Positions 8,247 to 15,765 of a DNA stretch of 64,000 bases are shown here, in pieces. Source of the stretch: Arthrobacter sp. Bz4 (GTDB lineage Bacteria > Actinomycetota > Actinomycetes > Actinomycetales > Micrococcaceae). The notes below the pieces were generated by a model. The model did no database searches, was not told the DNA's origin, and saw only the letters and a list, made by a program, of their open reading frames with translations. The position numbers and the translations under genes are program-made. The stretch is from positions 310,001-374,000 of the forward strand of contig NZ_QDAE01000001.1 of the NCBI RefSeq assembly GCF_003075455.1, written 5' to 3'. Each line of letters opens with the position of its first letter. Position 1 is the first letter of the stretch.

Positions 8247-8999
8247 GGCGGCGGGACGGATTGCATCACCTGCCTCAAGCTCGAGTAGGAAGCGCTTGAC
8301 CTCCGGTCCGGCCGAATATCCTGTGATACCGCCGGTGGACCTGACCACGCGGTGCCCGGGGATGATGATCGACAGCGGGTTGACCCGGATGGCAGCGCCG
8401 ACCGCCCGACCCATTAGAGGGTTCCCGAGCTGCGCGGCAAGTTCCCGATAGCTGCGAGTCTCCCCGTACGGGATAGCCAGGACCGCAGCCCAGACTTTCT
8501 GCTGGAAGTCAGTGCCGTTGGCGTGGACAGGGAGGCTGAAGGCGCGTCGGCTTCCCGCGAAGTAGGCGCGGAACTGGTCGCTCGCGCGGTTGAAGGTGGC
8601 GGTGTCCGCCTTCAGGCTGGCTGCACTCATGCGCTCCTCCACAACGCCGGACCCGCCGGCAGCAGAGGTATGTCCGCCCGAGCCTACTGAACCTCCTGAA
8701 CCGGCCCGGGTGTCCGAGCCCGCTGCTCCTGAACCGGCCGGGGTGTCCGAGTCCGCTGAACCTTCTGAACCGGTCGAGGTACCCAAGCCCGCTGAACCTC
8801 CTGAGGTACCCGGGGCGCCGGACCCGTTGCTCAGACCAGGTATCGTATTCGCGCCCAATATCCTGGCGAACGGGAGGCCAACGGCCGATGGGATCGGTGG
8901 TGGCTTATGCAGGTCGTGAAAGACCGCTGTGAGCGCACCCCGTTCGACGACCAGGAGGAGTCTGCCTATCGGGGTATCGATGAACTTATGCGTCTTCAT
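8244..8999 (-). CDS. Alkyltransferase-like protein (MGMT fold, catalytic Cys replaced by Gly)
   Basis: The C-terminal half (about 130-245) is a methylated-DNA--protein-cysteine methyltransferase domain: FQQKVWAAVLAIPYGETRSY, the arginine-finger helix GRAVGAAIRVNPLS and the end GITGYSAGPEVKRFLLELE. The PCHRV active-site box reads PGHRV (codon GGG), so the alkyl-accepting cysteine is Gly215. Normal suicide repair is impossible as read. In known alkyltransferase-like (ATL) proteins Trp or Ala replaces this Cys, and the protein flags O6-alkylguanine for excision repair. Residues about 55-118 form a Ser/Gly-rich low-complexity insert built from imperfect DNA repeats, lengthening the protein to 251 residues. 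It lies 15 bp after dprA. An error changing Cys to Gly cannot be excluded. Confidence 0.8.
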   Translation of the reverse strand: MKTHKFIDTPIGRLLLVVERGALTAVFHDLHKPPPIPSAVGLPFARILGANTIPGLSNGSGAPGTSGGSAGLGTSTGSEGSADSDTPAGSGAAGSDTRAGSGGSVGSGGHTSAAGGSGVVEERMSAASLKADTATFNRASDQFRAYFAGSRRAFSLPVHANGTDFQQKVWAAVLAIPYGETRSYRELAAQLGNPLMGRAVGAAIRVNPLSIIIPGHRVVRSTGGITGYSAGPEVKRFLLELEAGDAIRPAA

Positions 9000-9014
9000 C
9001 GGGGTGATCCTTCC

Positions 9015-10259
9015 TTATTGTTTCTTGGGCTTGGTGTGGGGCCGGTTGTGGTCGGGATGAGGGGCGCCGCGACGCCACCCGCCGTCGTGGGTTCGTTCTG
9101 CGAGGGTGCTTAGCTCCAACCGGCTTAGTCCTGCCAGAACGTCACGGATGCTTAATCCGGCCACCGAGGCCAGTTTGTCGATGGTGGTGCTCGCTCGAAC
9201 AGGCAGGGCGTCAAGCAGCAGGATGTCCTCGACGGTGAGACCATCGTGCACGGCATGCTCCCCGTCCGGCTCAGGGACCATGACGCTCCCAATGGGGCCA
9301 GCCAGTTCGGCGATCTCTGCGGCGTCGGTGACGCAGATGGCGCTACCCTCCCGCATGAGTCGATGGCATCCCGCAGAATTGGCTGAGAACACCGACCCGG
9401 GTACGGCGCCTACGGACCGTCCCAGCCCGGCAGCGTGGTGGGCGGTGTTCAGTGCACCCGACCGCCAGCGTGCCTCAACCACCACGGTCACCGCGCACAG
9501 GGCTGCGATCAACCTGTTGCGTTGCAGGAATCTCCACCGGGTTGGCGAGGCGCCGGGCGGCACTTCGGCGACCAGCAGCCCGCGTCGTGCCGTTTCGCGC
9601 AGCAACTGCTCATTGCCCGCCGGGTAATACCGATCAATGCCGCACGCGGTCACCCCGATAGTCGGCAGCGTCCGTTCATCATCGGCGGCTGCCAGAGCAG
9701 AGCGGTGCGCCTGCGCATCGATTCCATAGGCTCCTCCCGAAACCACTGTGTACCCGCGGGTGACCAGACCGGCTGCCAGGTCGCCTGTCACAGCTGTTCC
9801 ATAGGCTGTGCTGTCGCGTGACCCCACCACTGCCACCATGCGGTTGAGCTCAGGTATGCCCCGCGAGTAGTTTCCGCGGATCCAGAGACAGGAAGGCGCC
9901 GAGAGCTGCAGGTCATCGATGGCGTTGGGCCAGCCTTCACTTTCCGGGGTCAGGAGTATCCCACCCAGTCGTTCGAGTGTTGCAAGGTCTCGTTCGGGAG
10001 CCAGATCCGCGACCCGCGGCCTCCATCGTTCCAGCGCATCGATTAGCGCCTGCGGGCGGATACTGATCCCCTGTGATTCAAGTAGCCCGGCGACCTCCAG
10101 CGGCAACGTAGATCCAGCCGAAATCCGGCCGGTCGCGATCCGCAGAGCATCGATTGGCCCAGCCGCCAGAGTCAAAGCCAGACCCACGGTGTCTGATGGC
10201 TCAAACAGTCGCGATAGGGCTGCCCGGGCGACGACCGTGGGATTGGTATAACTGGTCAT
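9015..10259 (-). CDS. dprA: DNA-processing protein DprA
   Basis: DprA (Smf) binds incoming single-stranded DNA and loads RecA during natural transformation; it is also kept in many species not known to transform. The Rossmann-like core includes VVGSRDSTAYG, VSGGAYGIDAQAHRSAL and FLQRNRLIAALCAVTVVVEA. A C-terminal winged-helix-like segment (about 340-395) and a basic tail follow. At 414 residues it is somewhat long, with an N-terminal extension before the core. Its ATG overlaps the comM stop by 3 bases, indicating one operon. Confidence 0.95.
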   Translation of the reverse strand: MTSYTNPTVVARAALSRLFEPSDTVGLALTLAAGPIDALRIATGRISAGSTLPLEVAGLLESQGISIRPQALIDALERWRPRVADLAPERDLATLERLGGILLTPESEGWPNAIDDLQLSAPSCLWIRGNYSRGIPELNRMVAVVGSRDSTAYGTAVTGDLAAGLVTRGYTVVSGGAYGIDAQAHRSALAAADDERTLPTIGVTACGIDRYYPAGNEQLLRETARRGLLVAEVPPGASPTRWRFLQRNRLIAALCAVTVVVEARWRSGALNTAHHAAGLGRSVGAVPGSVFSANSAGCHRLMREGSAICVTDAAEIAELAGPIGSVMVPEPDGEHAVHDGLTVEDILLLDALPVRASTTIDKLASVAGLSIRDVLAGLSRLELSTLAERTHDGGWRRGAPHPDHNRPHTKPKKQ

Positions 10260-11803
10260 GAAGTACTCTCCTGCAGTCGAAGGTTTAGCGCGACTTCAAC
10301 GTCGTGGGTGGTAGGCGAGGACTGTCCGCCCAGATCGGCGAGAGTCCACGCCACCCTCAGAACCCGATCGTGTCCCCGCATGGTGAGTGTCTCGTTGTTC
10401 ATGGCTTTGTCTACCGACGCTGTGACCGCCCGCGGGAGTTTGAGACCTTCGTTCAGCACCGACGAAGGCATTTCAGCGTTGGTGTTTGCCCCCCACTTCG
10501 CCAACCGTTCACGTTGAGCCGCGCGAGCTGCTGCCACCCGCGCGGCAACAACCGCCGACGACTCTGCCCGGGCGCCATCGGAGTAATCCGCAAGCGAAAC
10601 CCGGGCCACCGCCAGCTGAAGATCCACCCGGTCGAGTAGGGGTTGGGACAAGCGGTTGAAGTATCGCCGCCGCTGTTCAGCAGTACAAACGCAGTCGATG
10701 CCTTTGCCGCTGGCCAGCCCACAGGGACAAGGATTCAGCGCCATCACCAGTTGAAACCTGGCGGGGTACGACGCGGTCCCTGCCGACCGGTGAAGCACCA
10801 GTTCGCCACTTTCCAAAGGCTCTCGCAAGGCCTCAAGGACTCCCCGTTGATACTCGGGCGCCTCGTCGAGGAAGAGCACTCCGCGGTGTGCCCGGGACGC
10901 GGCGCCGGGGCGCGGAATACCGCTACCGCCTCCGATAATCGAGGCCGTTGACGACGTGTGGTGCGGGCTCTCAAACGGAGGTCGTCGCTGCAGCCCGTGA
11001 CAGGAAAGCACCCGACCGAGGGAATGAATAGCTGTCACCTCCATTGCCTCCTGATCTGTGAGGTCGGGGAGGATCCCGGGCATTCGTTCAACCAGCATTG
11101 TCTTGCCGGCCCCGGGTGGACCCACCATCATCATGTGATGGGCCCCGGCGGCGGCGATTTCGACGGCGAACCGTGCTGCTGGCTGGCCGGCGATGTCGGC
11201 CATGTCTTTGATTGCTGGCTGGCGATTCCCCGGATTCGGCGGCAGTGGCGCCTGCACGGGATCAGTCGGCGTGTCAGGCAGGGACACTTTCGTGGGGTCT
11301 GCGCCGAACGCCAGAAAAACTTCGGCGAGGCTCGCAAATCCTTTGACCTCGGCCTGCGGGACGAGCGCCGCTTCGCCGTGATTGCCGGCAGCCACCACAA
11401 ACCGGGTGTGGCCCGCCTTGACTCCGGCCATTACCGCGGGCAGCACGCCGCTGATCGGCCGAAGCCTGCCGTCGAGGCCCACCTCGGCGATGAAGACGGT
11501 GTTGCCGCACCGCCTTACCTCCCCGGTAGCTGCAAGGGCCGCCATGACGATTGCCAGGTCGAAGCCTGAGCCGCGCTTGTGCAGAGAGGCGGGAATCAAA
11601 TTGACGGTGATCTTTCGACGGCTCAACGGGAGCCCAGCATTGCGTGCTGCGGCCCGAATTCGGTCACGCGCTTCGTTGAGCGATGCATCGGGTAAACCCA
11701 GGATCACGAAGGCCGGGAGGGTTTGTCCAATGTCTGCCTCCACTTCGATGATGTGGCCGTTCAGACCCACGAGCGACACCGCGTAGGTGCGTCCCAGCGG
11801 CAT
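10256..11803 (-). CDS. comM: YifB/ComM-family AAA+ ATPase (Mg-chelatase-like)
   Basis: This protein has an N-terminal Lon-protease-like ChlI domain (about 20-140) and an AAA+ ATPase module with Walker A GPPGAGKTML and Walker B GVLFLDEAPEY. ComM proteins act as branch-migration helicases during DNA integration in transformation. I chose the ATG at 11803, which gives the conserved MPLGRTYAVSLVGLNG start; a longer open frame to 11914 overlaps yraN and is not family-like. The start overlaps the yraN stop by one base, and the end overlaps the dprA start. A fragment of this gene's 5' end recurs at 13577-13653. Confidence 0.95.
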   Translation of the reverse strand: MPLGRTYAVSLVGLNGHIIEVEADIGQTLPAFVILGLPDASLNEARDRIRAAARNAGLPLSRRKITVNLIPASLHKRGSGFDLAIVMAALAATGEVRRCGNTVFIAEVGLDGRLRPISGVLPAVMAGVKAGHTRFVVAAGNHGEAALVPQAEVKGFASLAEVFLAFGADPTKVSLPDTPTDPVQAPLPPNPGNRQPAIKDMADIAGQPAARFAVEIAAAGAHHMMMVGPPGAGKTMLVERMPGILPDLTDQEAMEVTAIHSLGRVLSCHGLQRRPPFESPHHTSSTASIIGGGSGIPRPGAASRAHRGVLFLDEAPEYQRGVLEALREPLESGELVLHRSAGTASYPARFQLVMALNPCPCGLASGKGIDCVCTAEQRRRYFNRLSQPLLDRVDLQLAVARVSLADYSDGARAESSAVVAARVAAARAAQRERLAKWGANTNAEMPSSVLNEGLKLPRAVTASVDKAMNNETLTMRGHDRVLRVAWTLADLGGQSSPTTHDVEVALNLRLQESTS

Positions 11804-12159
11804 CAGCTGACCGCCCGGAGATGGTCGATCTGGGGTTCGCCGGTGCCGTCGTCGAGCACGGCCACCGCGTCCACGCGGATCCCTGTAAAGCGCAGCTCGT
11901 GAGCCTGCGCCCACCTCGCACCAGGTAAATAAAACCGCTCGAGCGTGGTGGCGCTTATCCCCTCCATCGGATCACCGAAATCCAGCGACGAGCGGGTCTT
12001 CACCTCGATCACCACCAGCGTTGATCCGTCGATCGCGGCCAGGTCAATCTCCCCCAGTCCACAGCGCCAGTTGTGGTCCACCAGGTCCAGCCCTGCGGCT
12101 TCGAGATACGAGGCCGCCAGCGCCTCTCCCCTGCGTCCCAGTCGGCCTTTCGCCTTCAT
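11803..12159 (-). CDS. yraN: YraN/UPF0102 family endonuclease-like protein, copy 1
   Basis: This small protein (118 residues from the ATG) belongs to the UPF0102 family, with a restriction-endonuclease-like fold. The motif is GEIDLAAID followed by LVVIEVKTRSS, containing the E-D-ExK metal-site pattern. Its exact role is unknown; it is usually found upstream of comM and dprA, as here. The ATG at 12159 has GGAGG 7 bp upstream; a GTG one codon earlier is possible. The ribosome site is buried in a perfect 13-bp hairpin. A second copy lies at 13653-14009. Confidence 0.92.
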   Translation of the reverse strand: MKAKGRLGRRGEALAASYLEAAGLDLVDHNWRCGLGEIDLAAIDGSTLVVIEVKTRSSLDFGDPMEGISATTLERFYLPGARWAQAHELRFTGIRVDAVAVLDDGTGEPQIDHLRAVS

Positions 12160-12164
12160 CACAA

Positions 12165-12204
12165 CACCTCCGGTACCAGCGTGTTACAGCCGGTACCGGA
12201 GGTG
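12165..12204 (-). promoter_or_regulatory. Hairpin covering the yraN copy 1 ribosome-binding site
   Basis: In the yraN mRNA the arm CACCTCCGGTACC pairs perfectly over 13 bp with GGTACCGGAGGTG across a 14-base loop. The second arm contains the Shine-Dalgarno sequence, so the folded leader should hide it. The same structure precedes copy 2. A DNA-level operator is an alternative reading. Confidence 0.7.
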
Positions 12205-12444
12205 TCGGGTTACTCCAGCTATGTGCGAAAAGTCAGCAGCACCCGCCCTGTGCAGGGCGAGTGGGACTGTGGAGTTGACGATGTATCTGGCAGGACCCGC
12301 CGGGCGGTAGTCCCAGCGAAAATGAGCCCGATATGGCCGTAAAAACTTGAGGCTTCGACGATCACCAAAACCACCGGGGTTTCTTGACAGATCAGGCTGG
12401 GGGCGGGACGCTCTTCCAAGCGAATGCGAGAGAAGGGGCCTGTC

Positions 12445-13527
12445 GTGACTAACGAATCAGTGCAAGACGGCAGCCAGCAAAACGTGGTTTCACCAGTCGT
12501 AGACCAACCGAATCCTCCTAACATTCAGAGCGAAACCCCGAGGGACATCCACCTCATCTGGTATAGCTACCTTCGTTGGCTCCTGGTTTTGCTGCCAGTG
12601 GTGCTATTCGTCGTTACTGTCTCCACCGCAATTGAGCAGGGCCATTTAGAAAGGTCGATTAGTGCCTACTATGGGGGCTGGGTCCGGGACGTTTTCGTAG
12701 GAACCCTTATCGCGATAGCGGTTTGCCTTGTCGCTTATCAGGGAGTGGGTCTGATCGAGGACTATGCACTCAACGGCGCCGGTTTCTATGCCGTCTATGT
12801 GGCTCTGGTTCCGGCGGATTTTCCGGTGCTAATGGAGAAACTGAAGTCATCAGAGACACCGGACGGTTTGGCTCCGTCGGCAGACGAGTACGTCTTTTTC
12901 CTACGCGTCACACTTGCATGTGTCTTGTTCCTAGTCCTGGTGGTCTTCCTGCTTGAGGTGCGAGCGGGGAACGTCCAGAGGCTCTTCCGAGCTGAAGTCG
13001 ACCGTGACTGGCTGCATAAGCTCACCCGCTTTTTCCTTGTTGCAACCATGGCAGTCCTGATCGGGTTTCTGGCCCTAGCAAGCCAACAGCTGTACTTCCC
13101 TGCAGGTGACGTAACCATGGATGGACTCACCCAGTGGGGCATTCCCCTCACGATTCACGATCTTGCGGCAATATTCTTGATAAGTTCGCTATTTGTGGCC
13201 GTTCTTACCAATACCTGGCCTTTCTTCAAGTTCAGCGCCCTCCGCGAGTCTGCGCGACAGGGGTACCTGGTCATCGCCGTCCTTATGACTTTTGGTGCCT
13301 TTGTTCCAATACTTGTGGCTCAGCGCTTCGCGCCGGGCCGCGAGGTGATCCTACTTGAGTGGTGGGAAATTGGATTGTTTGCCACTTTTTGGGCGCTCGA
13401 GACTGGCAGGATGCGCAGGCTAAACAAGCGCCAGGAGAAAGGGAAGGCCGTTAGTACCGACGATAAAGCCCGTCTCCTTCCGAAGCCTTCTCGCGTCACG
13501 GACGGAAGCAGCAATTCCGCCCGATAA
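12445..13527 (+). CDS. Multi-pass membrane protein of unknown function
   Basis: I do not recognise a named function. The 360-residue protein starts with about 35 polar residues, followed by hydrophobic segments near residues 43-65, 85-110, about 150-172, 200-220, 235-260 and 275-300, and a basic polar tail. The motif SISAYYGGWVRDVFVG is shared, in my recollection, with uncharacterised actinobacterial membrane proteins. GTG at 12445 is preferred because AAGGGG lies 7 bp upstream; an ATG at 12424 is also open. Base composition looks slightly more AT-rich than its neighbours. It is on the opposite strand to both flanking yraN copies and sits between their direct repeats, which suggests a cargo gene. 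Confidence 0.75.
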   Translation: MTNESVQDGSQQNVVSPVVDQPNPPNIQSETPRDIHLIWYSYLRWLLVLLPVVLFVVTVSTAIEQGHLERSISAYYGGWVRDVFVGTLIAIAVCLVAYQGVGLIEDYALNGAGFYAVYVALVPADFPVLMEKLKSSETPDGLAPSADEYVFFLRVTLACVLFLVLVVFLLEVRAGNVQRLFRAEVDRDWLHKLTRFFLVATMAVLIGFLALASQQLYFPAGDVTMDGLTQWGIPLTIHDLAAIFLISSLFVAVLTNTWPFFKFSALRESARQGYLVIAVLMTFGAFVPILVAQRFAPGREVILLEWWEIGLFATFWALETGRMRRLNKRQEKGKAVSTDDKARLLPKPSRVTDGSSNSAR

Positions 13528-13576
13528 GCCACCGGCGTGGTCAGCATCCTGCCACGAGCCCACAAGAGGCACCCTG

Positions 13577-13653
13577 ACAATGTCGGGTTCCACCGAGATG
13601 ATGTGGCTGTTCGGCCCGACGAGTGACACCGCGTAGATGCGTCCCGGCGGCAT
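13577..13653 (-). pseudogene. Truncated 5' fragment of comM
   Basis: The first 25 or so codons after the ATG at 13653 match comM at most positions (YAVSLVG, HII, VE, DI shared) and then lose all similarity. This is a remnant carried with the duplicated yraN, with no ATPase domain. It is more diverged from real comM than the adjoining yraN copy is from yraN. Confidence 0.8.
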
Positions 13654-14009
13654 CAGCTGACCGCCCGGAGATAGTCGATCTGGGGTTCGCCGGTGCCGTC
13701 GTCGAGCACGGCCACCGCATCCACGCGGATCTCCGAAAAGCGCAGCTCATGAGCCTGCGCCCACCTCGCACCAAGTAAATAGAGCCGGTGAAGCTTGGTG
13801 GCGCTAATCCCCTCCATCGGATCACCGAAATCCAGCGACGAGCGGGTCTTCACCTCGATCACCACCAGCGTTGATCCGTCGATCGCGACCAGGTCAATCT
13901 CCCCCAGCGCACAGCGCCAGTTGTGGTCCACCAGGTCCAGCCCTGCGGCTTCGAGATACGACGCCGCCAGCGCCTCTCCCCTGCGTCCCAGTCGGTCCTT
14001 CGCCTTCAT
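13653..14009 (-). CDS. YraN/UPF0102 family endonuclease-like protein, copy 2
   Basis: This is an intact second copy of yraN. It differs from copy 1 at roughly ten residues, most of them in the C-terminal half, and keeps the GEIDLVAID and VVIEVKTRSS active-site pattern. It is followed by only a fragment of comM. The leader hairpin is preserved in full. Two intact copies with one broken neighbour suggest a duplication or single-crossover integration of a related allele rather than drift. Confidence 0.88.
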   Translation of the reverse strand: MKAKDRLGRRGEALAASYLEAAGLDLVDHNWRCALGEIDLVAIDGSTLVVIEVKTRSSLDFGDPMEGISATKLHRLYLLGARWAQAHELRFSEIRVDAVAVLDDGTGEPQIDYLRAVS

Positions 14010-14014
14010 CACAA

Positions 14015-14054
14015 CACCTCCGGTACCAGCCTGTTACAGCCGGTACCGGAGGTG
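14015..14054 (-). promoter_or_regulatory. Hairpin covering the yraN copy 2 ribosome-binding site
   Basis: Both 13-base arms match those at 12165-12204. The only change between the copies is one base in the loop. Confidence 0.7.
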
Positions 14055-14132
14055 TCGGGTTACTCCAGCTATGTGCGAAAAGTCAGCAGCACCCGCCCTG
14101 TGCAGGACGGTGCCGCTGAGTGACAGCCCGAG

Positions 14133-14627
14133 CTAGACCACGGTTCGTTCCAGAACGGCGTCGATTTGTCCCATCGCCTGCTTGATGCCTTCTTCCATGC
14201 CCATGGCGATCATCTTCTCCAGCTGCTCCAGACTTTCGAAGCTCGACACGGTCGTCATACGCGTTCCGCTGTCAATGGCTTCGAGAGTGACCACGCTGTG
14301 CGTGGTTCCCATTTCGTCCATCGGATCCCCGTTCTCATCGGCGAAACCGTCGTCGAACTCCAGATGGGTGGGCGCGTTGATGGCAGTGAATTCCCACCAC
14401 CCGCGGCTCTTGTCCCCCTCCGGACCGGTCATGTAGTAACTGGCTTTCCCGCCCGGAACGAAATCATGGCTGTCGAACGTCGCCGGGTAGGTCGGCGGGC
14501 CCCACCAGCGTTCGAGCTGACGCGGATCCTCCCAGACCTGCCAGAGCCGCTCAACGCTGGCGCTAAACTCGGCAACGATCGTGAGGGTTAAAGCCTCGGT
14601 GTCCTTGTGTGTACTGATAACTGTCAT
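14133..14627 (-). CDS. SRPBCC (AHSA1-like) domain protein
   Basis: The 164-residue protein has the START/AHSA1-type helix-grip pattern: FSASVERLWQVWEDPRQLERWWGP near the N-terminus, FVPGGKASYYMTGPEG in the middle and a long C-terminal helix. Such proteins bind hydrophobic ligands; the ligand is unknown. It overlaps the upstream arsR-type gene by 4 bp, a very common pairing in actinobacteria in which the repressor controls both genes. No membrane or signal segment is visible. Confidence 0.85.
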   Translation of the reverse strand: MTVISTHKDTEALTLTIVAEFSASVERLWQVWEDPRQLERWWGPPTYPATFDSHDFVPGGKASYYMTGPEGDKSRGWWEFTAINAPTHLEFDDGFADENGDPMDEMGTTHSVVTLEAIDSGTRMTTVSSFESLEQLEKMIAMGMEEGIKQAMGQIDAVLERTVV

Positions 14628-14974
14628 GTTGGTGATGCCCCTTCTTCCTCGGCCAGGATGTCGGAAATCCGGTCGACGCGTTGCCGCCAGATCGCTTCGT
14701 ACTCCTCGAGCAGCCGCCGCGCCCTTCTCAACGCATCGAGATGAACCCGCACAATCTGCTCCCTTCCGCGCTTCTCCTTGGTCACAAGATTCGCGCGCTC
14801 AAGAACGGCCACATGCTTTTGCACTGCGGCGAAACTCATGGCGTAGTGGGCAGCCAAACCGGACACTGAATAATCACTGACCAGTGCTCGGACGAGAATG
14901 TCCCGTCGGGTGGTGTCAGCAAACGCCTGGAACAGGCGGTCCACCTCAACGTCAGTCAACTCATCTACAACCAT
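14624..14974 (-). CDS. ArsR-family transcriptional repressor
   Basis: This 116-residue winged-helix protein has the ArsR-type core FADTTRRDILVRAL, SVSGLAAHYAMSFAAVQKHVAVLERANLV and KRGREQIVRVH. No metal-binding CxC motif is visible, so metal sensing is unlikely. The start ATG lies inside an 18-bp palindrome, suggesting autorepression by blocking the start of the transcript. It is followed by the SRPBCC gene with a 4-bp overlap. Confidence 0.88.
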   Translation of the reverse strand: MVVDELTDVEVDRLFQAFADTTRRDILVRALVSDYSVSGLAAHYAMSFAAVQKHVAVLERANLVTKEKRGREQIVRVHLDALRRARRLLEEYEAIWRQRVDRISDILAEEEGASPT

Positions 14975-14983
14975 GTGGTTGTA
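14966..14983 (-). promoter_or_regulatory. Palindrome over the arsR start codon, probable operator
   Basis: TACAACCA-TG-TGGTTGTA is a perfect 18-bp palindrome containing the ATG of the ArsR-type gene. Position and symmetry suit an autoregulatory site. If so, the transcript may be leaderless or nearly so. Confidence 0.5.
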
Positions 14984-15026
14984 CGTTAGTGAATGCGAAG
15001 CTTTCCGTCAAGGGGGTCAGGAATGG

Positions 15027-15420
15027 TCAGGCAGGATTAACCGTGAATGACAGGAGCATCGCTTTCAGCTGGGCGTCTTGAAGGTGCGCCTGATACAGCC
15101 GTCCACCATTCTCATAGTCGGGAAGCGATTCGAAGACGAAGTGCACCGGGAGATTGGACTTTGCCTCGATTTGGGGGAGCAGTTCCGAGTCGAGGACCAG
15201 ATGGTCCGGGCTGGAAGGGCGGCGCCGTCGCCCGGAACTCCGCCGTCGAAGCGGGCGATCTGCTGACCTGAGGCCTCCGAAATGACGTAGGCCGATGCGC
15301 TGGGTTCCACCCCGTAGGTGGGCAGGTCCAGAGGTTCGACGGCGACCGCATCCCACCCTGAGGGAAGCAGGAAGCTGTAGATACCATCCGGCGGTGTGCC
15401 GAAATTACCAGAGCCTACCT
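15027..15420 (-). pseudogene. Frameshifted gene of unknown function
   Basis: Two adjoining minus-strand frames make one plausible protein: a first part with GIYSFLLPSGWDAVAVEPLDL and YVISEASGQQIARFDGG, then after about 15211 a second part with DHLVLDSELLPQIEAKSNL and FVFESLPDYENGGRLYQAHL, ending at the TGA at 15027. One missing base in a CCC/GGG context joins them. No in-frame start codon is visible before the DUF2469 stop, so the 5' end is unclear. I do not recognise the family. It directly follows DUF2469 on the same strand. Confidence 0.5.
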
Positions 15421-15431
15421 TAGGGAATCAA

Positions 15432-15758
15432 TCAGTTCCCGAGTGGACCATCCTTGGGCAGCGCAATGTCGTCGGACTTCGTCAGTTCTTCGACGTTGAC
15501 GTCCTTGAAGGTGATCACCCTGACGTTCTTGACGAACCGTGCCGTGCGGTAGACGTCCCACACCCACGCGTCCTGAAGCGTGAGGTCGAAATAGATCTCG
15601 CCGTCGGCCGAGCGCGCCTGTAGGTCAACGTGGTTGGCGAGGTAGAACCGGCGTTCAGTCTCCACCACGTAGCTGAACAGCCCGACGACGTCGCGGTACT
15701 CACGGTAGAGCTGCAGCTCCATGTCGGTTTCGTAGTTTTCAAGATCCTCAGCACTCAT
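15432..15758 (-). CDS. DUF2469 family protein
   Basis: This 108-residue acidic protein belongs to a conserved actinobacterial family of unknown function. The start MSAEDLENYETDMELQLYRE and the segment VVETERRFYLANHVDL are characteristic. I chose the ATG at 15758; a TTG at 15776 would add six residues. The start lies close to the rnhB stop (15766), giving the usual rnhB-DUF2469 pair. Confidence 0.9.
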   Translation of the reverse strand: MSAEDLENYETDMELQLYREYRDVVGLFSYVVETERRFYLANHVDLQARSADGEIYFDLTLQDAWVWDVYRTARFVKNVRVITFKDVNVEELTKSDDIALPKDGPLGN

Positions 15759-15765
15759 CGTCCCA

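Larger units (their letters stand above)
11728..12258. repeat. Direct repeat copy 1 (5' comM, yraN and upstream)
   Basis: About 530 bp recur in the same orientation 1850 bp further on (13577-14107). Identity is near-complete over yraN and its upstream region and falls to roughly 80% over the 5' comM part. The two copies flank a membrane-protein gene. Confidence 0.9.
13577..14107. repeat. Direct repeat copy 2 (comM fragment, yraN and upstream)
   Basis: This is the second copy of the segment at 11728-12258, offset by exactly 1850 bp across yraN. Similarity ends just after the shared CCCTGTGCAGG near 14107. Confidence 0.9.

Noticed and set aside
11804-11914. Longer comM start with 37 additional residues
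   Set aside because: It overlaps yraN in another frame and the Arg-rich extension is not family-like.
15112-15387. Third-frame minus-strand open frame at the unknown gene
   Set aside because: Ser/Arg/Pro-rich composition typical of a shadow; the two other frames have better coding character and join end to end.
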